A DNA stretch of 45,238 nt from NCBI GenBank assembly GCA_011523305.1, contig WTHB01000176.1, positions 1-45,238 of the forward strand, read 5' to 3'. Position numbers and translations under genes: made by a program. The DNA is from Planctomycetaceae bacterium (GTDB taxonomy: Bacteria > Planctomycetota > Planctomycetia > Pirellulales > UBA1268). Positions 8,145 to 17,100 of this stretch are shown one piece after another. Positions within the stretch are counted from its first letter, which is position 1. Every line of letters begins with the position of its first letter. The notes under the pieces were generated by a model. The model was not told where the DNA came from. It ran no database searches and saw only the letters and a program-made list of their open reading frames with translations.

Positions 8145-9928
8145 GGGGTTGCCTCCTCGGGGTGAGGTTCCGGTCGATCCTCAAGCGGCACGGTCACCGG
8201 CCAGCCAGGGAACTGGGTGGCCTTGCCGTCCGCTCCGATGGTGGCGAACCGGGGAAAGCATTCGAAGGTGATGGTCTTCCCGGGCACGTTAAACCGGGCC
8301 ATTCCGTACCCGTCAGCCCGCTGTTTTTCATCGGTGGTGTCCTGGGGATTGGCGTAGGCCACCATGGTGATCTTGTTGCCCAGGCCATCTTCATAGTCAC
8401 CGGTCCAGGGCAACGGGCTGCCCGGGATCGGGTTGGCCCCAGGCTGCTCGTCCGCGGGATGCCACCAGCGGCCGTAGATCGTGTTGACCAGCGCAGGCGA
8501 GGTGAAGGACCAGGGGCCATCGCGATACTCGTCAATGCCGTGCTGCACGACGACCGCCAGGTGCTGGTCGCCACAGAGGTGAACCGCCCGGGCCTGCTTT
8601 AAGATCCGCAGCGCTTTGTTGCGGCCGGTCTGCGGCCAGCCGTTGCAGTCGAGATCAGCCAGCAACCGGTTGGCGGGAGTGCCGTGCAGGTGCACCGCGC
8701 CACAGAAGGCGGTCTGGGACAGCGCACATTTGGCCCGCACACCCTGCCAGTCATCGGCCCAACTGCGGAGCCAGGTCAGCTGCCGCTTGCCGAGCAATTC
8801 CAGGCCAGGGAGATCGATCACCGTCCGGTCATAGGCCGGGTCAACGATATGGTCGGGCCGAGGCCCCAGTTTTGGGATGGTGCCGTCCGGTCCGGTCTTG
8901 AACTTGCGGTCTTCGAGGATGGCAAAGTCGATCCCACCGACGATCAGCCGCGTGAAGTAGACCCCGATCCCACCGTTGATCGGCGCGGGGTCAACGGGAT
9001 CGGGCAGGTGGGCCGTCTGCTGCCGCTCCACCATCGTGACGTAGCCGGCTGGGTAGAAGTAGCCACCACTTGCTCCAGCAGGGTTGGTTGCCCGGCCGCC
9101 GCCATTGCCCCAGAGATTGGCTTGGCCGACGTCATGGTCGTCAGGAATTGTCACGGTCGGCCGGTCACGAATCACGTCGCGAAACTGCAAGCCGAACTCA
9201 ATCCAGCCAACGGTGTGCTCGGTGTGTCGATAGGTCTGGTCGCCCGCAAAGAAAAGCAGGTCGGGATCAGCTGCCCTCAGGCCGTCGATCAGTTCCTGCC
9301 GCTGGCCGGGCGTTCGGGACGAGTTGCACGACAACACGGCAACGGCGATCTCTGGCTTGTCTGCAGGATCCGGGCGAATGGTGCCGGTGAAGGTTGCCTG
9401 ATCACCGTGACGCACCCGGTACGGGACTGCCTGCGTGGCATCCCAGCCTTCGATGCGAAAGGAGGCATCCCAGCCGGGATAGTGCACCGCTGCCCGAGCA
9501 ATCTCCTGCCAGCCATCGCTTCGCTCAACCTCAAGCCTGACCTCGTTGGCCTCACCTGGTTTCAGGGGAAAGAGTTGGGCCGACAGTTTGAGAGTGCTGG
9601 CTCGGGGATGCTGTGGTGGCACGGTCAGCGTGTAGAGGGCAAAGGCGATCACCTCATCTCGGGCTACATCAAGCCGGAACGGCACGGGGGGTGAACGGTG
9701 TTTTTTGCCCTTGGCTGCTGCGGCCTGGCGGGCCGCCCGGGCTGCCTCGGGTGAGGCGGAAGGCTTTGTCCACCATGCTCCGGTGGCCCAACCGTCGAGG
9801 CTGGGGAAGTCAGCCCCGAAGGGCTGAGGCTCAAGGGTTGCTGGCACGCGGGATTCGGCGGCAAAGCACCACGGGCTCCACGCAACAGCAAGGCTCAGCA
9901 TGACAACGAAGCAACGCATATGAGGCAT
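8141..9928 (-). CDS. PhoD-like metallophosphoesterase, exported
   Basis: 595 residues. I use the ATG at 9928 (MPHMRCFVVML), because AGGAGATCCAC stands directly before it and it begins a clean signal peptide. The frame is open eight codons further. An N-terminal beta region of about 180 residues precedes a PhoD-like metallophosphatase core. Metal-site motifs are AVLSCNSSR, GDQTY (near residue 229), PDDHDVG and LCGDQHLAVVV. PhoD-type enzymes are Ca/Fe-dependent phosphodiesterases or phosphomonoesterases, and planctomycetes carry many paralogues of unknown substrate. The gene ends in a 4-base overlap with the SOUL gene. It diverges from the sulfatase locus across a spacer of about 205 bases. Confidence 0.88.
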   Translation of the reverse strand: MPHMRCFVVMLSLAVAWSPWCFAAESRVPATLEPQPFGADFPSLDGWATGAWWTKPSASPEAARAARQAAAAKGKKHRSPPVPFRLDVARDEVIAFALYTLTVPPQHPRASTLKLSAQLFPLKPGEANEVRLEVERSDGWQEIARAAVHYPGWDASFRIEGWDATQAVPYRVRHGDQATFTGTIRPDPADKPEIAVAVLSCNSSRTPGQRQELIDGLRAADPDLLFFAGDQTYRHTEHTVGWIEFGLQFRDVIRDRPTVTIPDDHDVGQANLWGNGGGRATNPAGASGGYFYPAGYVTMVERQQTAHLPDPVDPAPINGGIGVYFTRLIVGGIDFAILEDRKFKTGPDGTIPKLGPRPDHIVDPAYDRTVIDLPGLELLGKRQLTWLRSWADDWQGVRAKCALSQTAFCGAVHLHGTPANRLLADLDCNGWPQTGRNKALRILKQARAVHLCGDQHLAVVVQHGIDEYRDGPWSFTSPALVNTIYGRWWHPADEQPGANPIPGSPLPWTGDYEDGLGNKITMVAYANPQDTTDEKQRADGYGMARFNVPGKTITFECFPRFATIGADGKATQFPGWPVTVPLEDRPEPHPEEATP

Positions 9929-10133
9929 GTGGATCTCCTGAGGTGCGCGCACAGTGATAAGAAAACAATGGGGAGGACATGGAAGAGCGGAAAGGACGCC
10001 CCTGTGTTCGCCACTGACGTGCCTGCTCGTCCCGGTGGTCCGCAGCGTCGGCTCCTCCGGTGCAGTATAAAGGTTGTGTTCGTACGCTGCTTACACGGGA
10101 TCACCAGGGCTTTTCTGCTGGAGTGCTTCAAAC
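9929..10133. promoter_or_regulatory. Divergent promoter region
   Basis: This spacer separates the PhoD-like/SOUL pair (minus) from the sulfatase locus (plus), so it should hold both promoters. A perfect palindrome, GTGCGCGCAC, lies at 9943-9952, just upstream of the PhoD-like ribosome-binding site. A TATAAA at 10066-10071 on the plus strand is a possible -10, without a clear -35. Assignment is by position only. Confidence 0.4.
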
Positions 10134-12872
10134 ATGATTGCATTGTCTGATCCGCGAAAGATCTGTCCGGGTCGCCAGTTCAGTTGGTCGTTCCGGTTTG
10201 TGGCCCTTCTGGTGGCGTCGTTGCTGTCCGCCGTCAGCCTCCGGGCAGCCGAACAAAGCCGACCCAACGTGGTCCTCATCCTCTCGGACGATCAGCACTG
10301 GCGGGACTACGCCTTTCTTGGTCATGAGCAGTTGCGGACGCCGGCACTTGATCGGCTGGCAGCCGAGAGCCTCGTCTATACCCGGGGCTATGTGCCCAGC
10401 AGCCTCTGTTGTCCGAGCCTTGCCTCGTTGATCACTGGCCACTATCCGCATGAGCATCTGATTACCGGGAATGACCCACCAGAGCAGCCAGGGGTCACCC
10501 GACGGTCACCCGCAGGAAGAAAACTTTTTGAGGATGGCCGCGAGCAGATGAACCAGCGGCTGGAACGCTGGCTGACGCTGCCCAGGCTGTTGGGGCAGCA
10601 CGGGTACAAGAGCCTGCAGACCGGCAAGTGGTGGCAGGGGCACTTCTCGCGGGGTGGCTTTGACGAGGGCATGACCAAAGGCTCGCGGCACGGCGACGAG
10701 GGGCTCGATATTGGCCGAAAGACGATGCAGCCGGTTTACGACTTCATCGATCGATGCAAGGACGCCGAGCAGCCGTTCTTTGTCTGGTATGCCCCGATGC
10801 TGCCACATGATCCCCACGACCCGGCGAAGGAACTCGTGCAGCACTATCAGACGAAGACCGACAGCGTGCATGTTGCCCGCTACTGGGGCAACGTTGAGCG
10901 GTTTGATCAGACGGTGGGTGACCTGCTCACGCACCTTGATGACCAGGGACTCACGGAAAACACGCTGGTCGTCTATGTCTGTGACAATGGCTGGATCACG
11001 AACGCTGAGCGGGGCAGCTTTGCCGGTAAATCAAAACTTTCGCCGTACGATGGTGGTCTGCGAACGCCGATCATGCTGCGGCAGCCTGGCCGGATTGAGT
11101 CGGCCCGCAGCGAGGCCTTGGCGAGTTCCCTCGATCTGCTGCCGACGATCCTGACTCACTGTGAACTGCCTGTTCCCGAGGGGCTTCCCGGCCTCAACCT
11201 GCTTGATGTCCAAGCCGTTGCGGCCCGCAAGCAGTTGTTTGGGGCCTGTTACCAGCACACCCTGGTCGACCTCGATCAGCCGGGCCGCAGCCTCCTCTGG
11301 CGCTGGACGGTCAAGGACATGCCCGATGGAAAAACCTGGAAGTTGATCCTTCCAGTCACCCATGGCGTGGCAGGGGATCACCAGTTCCCTGCCTATGAGG
11401 CAAGGCGGGTCGATGCAACATCAGAAAAACGGTTTCAATCTGGCGAAATCGAATTATTCAACGTGGCGGTCGATCCCGATGAGACCAAGAACCTAGCGGC
11501 CGCTCACCCCGATGTCGTGAAGGCTCTACTGGCTGACCTCGACGGCTGGTGGAGGCCGCAGGCTCCAGCTGCCGCTGCGGGCCAAGCGGCGGCCGACCGG
11601 CGTAGGGTTCAGGTCCTGCCTGTGGCCGCCCGCCTGACACCATCTCAATTGTCTTCCTGGCCGCACTGGCGCGGTCCGGAAGGCACCGGGGTGGCCGCGG
11701 GCAGTGGCTATGCCAACGCGTGGAGCCCCGCCGAAAACATTCGGTGGAAGGTCGCCCTGCCGGGGTTGGGAGCGAGCACCCCGGCGGTCTGGGGTGAGCG
11801 GCTGGTGCTAACCTGTGGCATCGACGGCCGTGACGGGGTGCTTTGTTTCAATCGCGACGGCACGGAACTGTGGCGGCAGCAGCTTGGCGAGATTCGGCCT
11901 GGCAAGCACAAGAAGGCAACCGGCTGCAACTCCTCACCCGTCACGGATGGCGAGCATGTCTGGGTCTATTTTAAAAGTGGTGACCTGGCCTGCCTGTCGC
12001 TGGCCACTGGCCGGGTCGTGTGGAACACCAACTTGCAGGAACGCTTTGGGGAGGACACCCTCTGGTGGGATCTGGGGACGTCACCAGTCCTGACGGACAA
12101 GGCGGTCATCATCGCCGTGATGCAGTCCGGGCCGAGTTACCTGGTCGCTTTCGACCGGCAGACAGGCGAGGTGCTCTGGAAGCACGACCGAATGCTTGCG
12201 GCACCTGAGGAGGCAGCGCAGAGCTACTCGACCCCTGTGGTGCTCAAAGGGAATCCAGCCTGGGATGAGCCGGCAGAACTGCTCGTCGTCCTTGGGGCTG
12301 ACCATGTCACGGCGCACGATGCGGCCGACGGTCGTGAACTCTGGTGGGTTGGCGGCCTCAACCCAACCGAGCACAAATATTTCCGATCGATTGCCTCGCC
12401 GGTGGTGGCGGGTGAATACGTGATTGCCCCCTATGCACGGGGCCAGACCGTGACGGCAATCCGGCGGGGCGGTCGTGGGGATGTGACCGCCACGCATGTT
12501 GCCTGGACCCGTGAGCCGCTGGGGGCGGATGTGCCGACCCCTGCGGTGCTGGGTGGCCGTCTACTGATCTGTGGAGACAAGGGCGAGGTCAGCCTGCTTG
12601 ACCTGACCACCGGGACAACGCTCTGGGAGGAGCAGCTGCCGAAGCATCGCACCGCCTACAGTGCCTCGCCCGTGATTGTCGATGGCCGAGTGATTCTCAC
12701 TCGGGAGGATGGCCACTCTTATCTGCTCCGGTGGCCTGCCGCAGAGGCGGCGGGGCTCGAGGTGGTGGGTGAAGGCACCGTCGAGGAGATGACCGTTGCC
12801 ACACCGGTCTGCCTTGATGGCGAGATTTTCTTGAGGACGCATGACTCACTCTGGTGCATCGCGGCCGGCTGA
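10134..12872 (+). CDS. Sulfatase fused to PQQ-type beta-propeller, atypical active site
   Basis: 912 residues from the ATG at 10134, chosen because GGAG lies 10 bases upstream and a signal sequence follows (FVALLVASLLSAVSLRAAE). The frame is open 20 codons further. Residues 43-500 are a type I sulfatase: RPNVVLILSDDQ (metal-binding Asp pair), GKWWQG, and VVYVCDNGW with the DNG metal ligands. The signature normally read as CxPxR is CCPSL here (Cys92 to Leu96), so the arginine that supports the formylglycine is replaced by leucine. From about residue 525 a PQQ-type propeller follows (WPHWRGPEGTGVA, repeats with W and DG turns, GRVVWNTNL, TGEVLWKHD). This resembles outer-membrane beta-barrel lipoprotein propellers and PQQ dehydrogenase blades. 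It is the first gene of the plus-strand locus. Whether it still hydrolyses sulfate esters is uncertain. Confidence 0.9.
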   Translation: MIALSDPRKICPGRQFSWSFRFVALLVASLLSAVSLRAAEQSRPNVVLILSDDQHWRDYAFLGHEQLRTPALDRLAAESLVYTRGYVPSSLCCPSLASLITGHYPHEHLITGNDPPEQPGVTRRSPAGRKLFEDGREQMNQRLERWLTLPRLLGQHGYKSLQTGKWWQGHFSRGGFDEGMTKGSRHGDEGLDIGRKTMQPVYDFIDRCKDAEQPFFVWYAPMLPHDPHDPAKELVQHYQTKTDSVHVARYWGNVERFDQTVGDLLTHLDDQGLTENTLVVYVCDNGWITNAERGSFAGKSKLSPYDGGLRTPIMLRQPGRIESARSEALASSLDLLPTILTHCELPVPEGLPGLNLLDVQAVAARKQLFGACYQHTLVDLDQPGRSLLWRWTVKDMPDGKTWKLILPVTHGVAGDHQFPAYEARRVDATSEKRFQSGEIELFNVAVDPDETKNLAAAHPDVVKALLADLDGWWRPQAPAAAAGQAAADRRRVQVLPVAARLTPSQLSSWPHWRGPEGTGVAAGSGYANAWSPAENIRWKVALPGLGASTPAVWGERLVLTCGIDGRDGVLCFNRDGTELWRQQLGEIRPGKHKKATGCNSSPVTDGEHVWVYFKSGDLACLSLATGRVVWNTNLQERFGEDTLWWDLGTSPVLTDKAVIIAVMQSGPSYLVAFDRQTGEVLWKHDRMLAAPEEAAQSYSTPVVLKGNPAWDEPAELLVVLGADHVTAHDAADGRELWWVGGLNPTEHKYFRSIASPVVAGEYVIAPYARGQTVTAIRRGGRGDVTATHVAWTREPLGADVPTPAVLGGRLLICGDKGEVSLLDLTTGTTLWEEQLPKHRTAYSASPVIVDGRVILTREDGHSYLLRWPAAEAAGLEVVGEGTVEEMTVATPVCLDGEIFLRTHDSLWCIAAG

Positions 12873-12927
12873 TTGGCGATCAGCGACATGCGTCAGCCAA
12901 CGATTACTTTTTCAGGGAGACGTTCAT

Positions 12928-14091
12928 ATGGTGTCGGTTCGATGGATCTGTGCGGGAATCAGTGTCCTGCTGCTCGGCAGTGCGAATGTGCCGGCTGCTG
13001 AAACGCCGCCGGCCCGGCTGCTGGTGGTGACGGTGACCAGCGGCTATCGCCATGGATCGATCGACACGGCTGAGCCGGTGCTTGAGAAACTGGGCCGTGA
13101 GTCGGGTCTGTTCCATGTCAACTTTCTGCGAATGCCTGCCAACCGACTGCCGCAGCCGCGCCGGCCGCGGCGGGGCAAGCAGGTGAGCGACGCCGCCTGG
13201 GCAGCCCAGGAAGCGGAATTCAAGCAGGCCCAGCAGGCATTCCAAAAAGCTGATCAGCCCTGGCAGGAGGAACTGAAGCGACAGTTTGCGGTGGCCTTCG
13301 CGCCTGAGGCGCTTGCCCAGTTCGACGGGGTGATGTTTCTCAGCACGACAGGCGAACTGCCCATTCCGAATCTCGGGCTGTTCCTCGACTGGCTCAAGGC
13401 TGGTCATGTCTTCATCGGCGTTCATGCGGCGACCGACACGCTGAAAAGTTCAGATGCCTATGTGGAGATGGTCGGCGGTAACTTCGCCGGTCACCCCTGG
13501 ACTGCCCGCGGGGAGCACGGCTTCGTCAATCATGAGCCCACCCACCCGGCCGTAGCGATGTACCCAGACCGGTTTCGCTGGAAGGACGAGATCTATCAGT
13601 ACGGCCCCCGGTACAAGCTCGAGAATCAGCGGGTCCTGCTCTCAATCGACATGGCGGCGAGCACGCCCAAAATGCCCTGGCATGTCCCGGTTGCCTGGGT
13701 GCGGGATTACGGGCGGGGGCGGGTCTTCTACACGAACCTCGGTCACAATGATGCCACCTGGAAGGACGAGGCCTTCTGTCAGCACCTAGTTCAAGGGATC
13801 GCCTGGGCGCTTGGCCGGGTTGATGGGTCGGCTGCTCCCAACCCCGAGGTGCAGGCGGCCGAGTATCTCCGCAGTGTCCTCGCGGCAGCCGCAGCCGAGA
13901 CCGGCGCAGAGCATGACGTCCTGCGGGCCAAGGCTGACGCCTTGATTGCGGCTGACTCTGCCTGGGCTGTCCGCCTCAGGCCCCGTCTGCTGGCAATTCG
14001 ATCCATGGAACCAGTGGCAGCCAAAGCGGCGCTGGCAGACGTCATCGCGGAGCTGGAGTTGGGTGAGCCAGTTGGCAGTGGGGCGGAGTGA
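12928..14091 (+). CDS. ThuA-like domain protein, exported
   Basis: 387 residues from the ATG at 12928 (MVSVRWICAG), preceded by CAGGGAGACG at good spacing. A signal peptide ends near AAET. The ThuA-like fold (class I glutamine-amidotransferase-like, named for trehalose utilisation) is shown by LLVVTVTSGYRHGS, FDGVMFLSTTGELP, GHVFIGVHAATDT, GGNFAGHPW and a late GRVFYTNLGHNDATW. A charged, glutamine- and alanine-rich stretch of about 50 residues (near residues 70-120) is inserted in the first third and probably forms helices. The family is common beside PVC propeller/heme proteins, but its reaction is not established. It lies 55 bases after the sulfatase/propeller gene and 93 before the next, in the same direction. 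Confidence 0.88.
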   Translation: MVSVRWICAGISVLLLGSANVPAAETPPARLLVVTVTSGYRHGSIDTAEPVLEKLGRESGLFHVNFLRMPANRLPQPRRPRRGKQVSDAAWAAQEAEFKQAQQAFQKADQPWQEELKRQFAVAFAPEALAQFDGVMFLSTTGELPIPNLGLFLDWLKAGHVFIGVHAATDTLKSSDAYVEMVGGNFAGHPWTARGEHGFVNHEPTHPAVAMYPDRFRWKDEIYQYGPRYKLENQRVLLSIDMAASTPKMPWHVPVAWVRDYGRGRVFYTNLGHNDATWKDEAFCQHLVQGIAWALGRVDGSAAPNPEVQAAEYLRSVLAAAAAETGAEHDVLRAKADALIAADSAWAVRLRPRLLAIRSMEPVAAKAALADVIAELELGEPVGSGAE

Positions 14092-14184
14092 GCCACAGCC
14101 ATTTCACCTGGGGGTGTGCTTCCGCAGGGGGGGCACTGAGCCCGCAGATTTTGATTCCGGACTTTTTGATGGGAGGCGCAGAAC

Positions 14185-17100
14185 ATGGTTGATCAGGGTG
14201 ACTGCATCGCGGTGAGGAGTCTTCTCGGTCTCAGCATCCTGGCGTTCCTGTCGGCTGCTAGTGTCGCGGGCTCGGCGGCAGCGGCTCCGCCAAATGTGGT
14301 GGTGATCCTCGCGGATGACATGGGCTTTTCTGATCTTGGCTGCTACGGCGGGGAGATCGACACGCCTCACTTCGATCGCCTTGCTGCAGGGGGGCTGCGA
14401 TTCACGCAGGGCTACAACACCGCCCGCTGCTGGCCAACTCGCGGGGCGCTGCTGACCGGCTACTATGCCCAGGCGATTCGCCGCGACAGCATGCCTGGGG
14501 TCCGCGGTGGCGGCCAAGGAGAGCGGCCGGCCTGGGCTCGTCTGCTGCCCGAGTTGCTTGCTCCGTCCGGCTACCGGTCGTATCACTCTGGCAAGTGGCA
14601 TGTCGATGGTGAGCCCCTGAAAGAGGGCTTTGCCCATTCCCTCCGTATCGAAGGAGGCCAGAACGATTACTTTGATCCGGTGGGGGTGACGGTTGATGGC
14701 CAGCCGCTTCAAGGGAGTGAAACCTATTACCTCACCACCGCGGTAGGCGACCATGCTGCCGCCTGCCTGCGGGAGCATGCCCAACAGCACCCCGGTGCAC
14801 CCTTTTTCAGTTACATCGCCTTCACCTCTCCCCACTTTCCCCTGCAGGCTCCGCAAGCGCTGATCGACAAGTACCGGGCCCGGTACGAGGCTGGCTGGGA
14901 TGCCGTCCAACAGGCCCGGTATGAGCGCCTGGTCCAGCAGGGCATCGTTGACGCTCCCCTGGCGCCGATGGAACGAGAAGTTGGTCCGCCCTATGCCTTC
15001 CCGGAGGCAATCAAAAAATTGGGCCCCGGGGAGGTCAACCGGCCATTGCCGTGGGATTCGTTGACACCCGAGCAGCAGGCGTTTCAGACCACGAAGATGG
15101 CGATCCATGCAGCGATGATCGATGCGATGGATCAGGCCGTCGGCGCGGTGATCGCTCAGCTTGAGGCGATGGACGCGTTGGAAAACACGCTCATTCTCTG
15201 CCTGAGTGACAACGGCGCCTCAGCCGAGATCATGGTCCGGGGGAAGGGGCATGATCAGTCCCTGCCGGCAGGCGCATCGGGTACCTACCTCTGTCTCGGA
15301 CCGGGCTGGTCCAGTTGTGCCAACACACCCTTTCGGCGGCACAAGACCTGGGTCCACGAGGGAGGCATTGCCACCAGTTGGATTGCTCACTGGCCGGCCA
15401 GCATCACGACAGCTGGGGCCTTGCGGACTCAACCGGTTCACGTGATCGACATTGTGCCGACGGTGCTTGACCTGGCAGGTGTTGCAGCCCCGGTGGAGCA
15501 TGCCGGTGTCGCCGTGCCTCCGCTTCAGGGCCGCAGTTTTGCCGACTGCTTGGCCAGTGCCACGGCGCCTCCGCCGCATGAAACTCTCTGGTGGTGCCAT
15601 GACGGGCACCGGGCAGTGCGGCAGGGCGACTGGAAGCTGGTTGCGGCCAAGGGGGAGCCGTGGGAGCTCTACCACCTGGCCCACAATCGCACGGAACTCC
15701 ATGACGTCGCTGCCGCTGAGCCCGACCGGGTGAAAACGCTTGACCAAGCCTGGCAGACAATCGCCGCCGAAAACCTGCGGCTGGCAAACCTCGATGGCAA
15801 ACTTGATCAGCCTTTGAAAGAGCGGAAGAAAAAGCAACCAGCCCGAGCAAAGGCTTCATCAGAGAAACGCAAGCCCTCAGCCCAGCAATCAACAGCGGTG
15901 GGTCACCCACCCAATGTTGTGGTGATCTTCACGGACGACATGGGCTACGCCGATCCGGCTTGCTATGGCGGTACGTTTACGCCAACGCCTGCTATCGACA
16001 GGCTTGCCAATGAGGGCATTCGGTTCACAAACTTTTACGTTTCCCAGCCTGTCTGCTCAGCCTCACGAGCATCACTGCTGACCGGTTGCTATCCCAATCG
16101 AATTGGTATTCACGGTGCCCTCGGCCCACATGCGACCCATGGCATCGCAGCGTCTGAGACAACGTTGGCTGAACTGCTTCAGGCCCGCGGCTACCGTACC
16201 GCAATGGTCGGTAAGTGGCACTTAGGCCATCACCCAAAATTTCTTCCGACCCGTCACGGCTTTGATCAGTATTTCGGCTTGCCGTACTCCAACGACATGT
16301 GGCCGTTTCATCCGGCGGCGAAGCCAGGCACGTACCCACCTCTGCCTTTGTTTGAAAATGAAGAAGTCATCGACGCCGATGTAAGTCCTTCGGATCAGAC
16401 AAACTTGACCAAGCGGTACACCGAACATGCAGTCGATTTTCTTAAGCAGGCTGGGTTGGCGGCGGACCACAAGCCGTTCTTTCTCTATCTCGCACACTCA
16501 ATGCCACATGTGCCGCTATTCGCTAGTGAAGGTTTTCAGAGAAAGACATCTCACGGACTTTATGGCGATGTGATCGCTGAAATTGACGCTTCTGTAAACG
16601 CGGTACTGAACACACTCGAAGAAACTGGCCACCTCGACAACACGCTCGTGGTGTTCACGAGTGACAACGGCCCGTGGCTCTCCTACGGCAACCATGCCGG
16701 CTCAGCAGGAACACTGCGGGAGGGAAAAGGCACAACGTTTGAGGGTGGTGTGCGGGTGCCATGCCTGGCTCGGTTGCCCGGCCGCATTGCGGCTGGTCAG
16801 GTCAGCGATGAGCCGCTGATGACAATAGATCTCATGCCTTCGATTGCCCGCCTGACGGGAAAAGCTTTAGCGACCGATCGAATTGGTAACTGTCTGGTTG
16901 GGGGGAAACGGATTGATGGGCATGACAGGCTCGATTTGTTTTGTGGTGGAAGGCGTCGGCCCGGGCAACATGACACGTATTTTTTCTACTACCACCAAGC
17001 TGATCTTGAGGCAATTCGTCAGGGTGACTGGAAACTTTGCTTTCCCCATCAGTATCGGACGATGCAGGGTCAGCAGGCTGGCCAGGATGGGAAGCCCGGC

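Noticed and set aside
8684-9694. 336-residue plus-strand open frame
   Set aside because: It lies opposite the PhoD-like gene, which has all metal motifs. No ribosome-binding site or domain is seen.
14104-15108. 334-residue minus-strand open frame
   Set aside because: It is antisense to sulfatase module 1 of the giant gene and has no recognisable motif.
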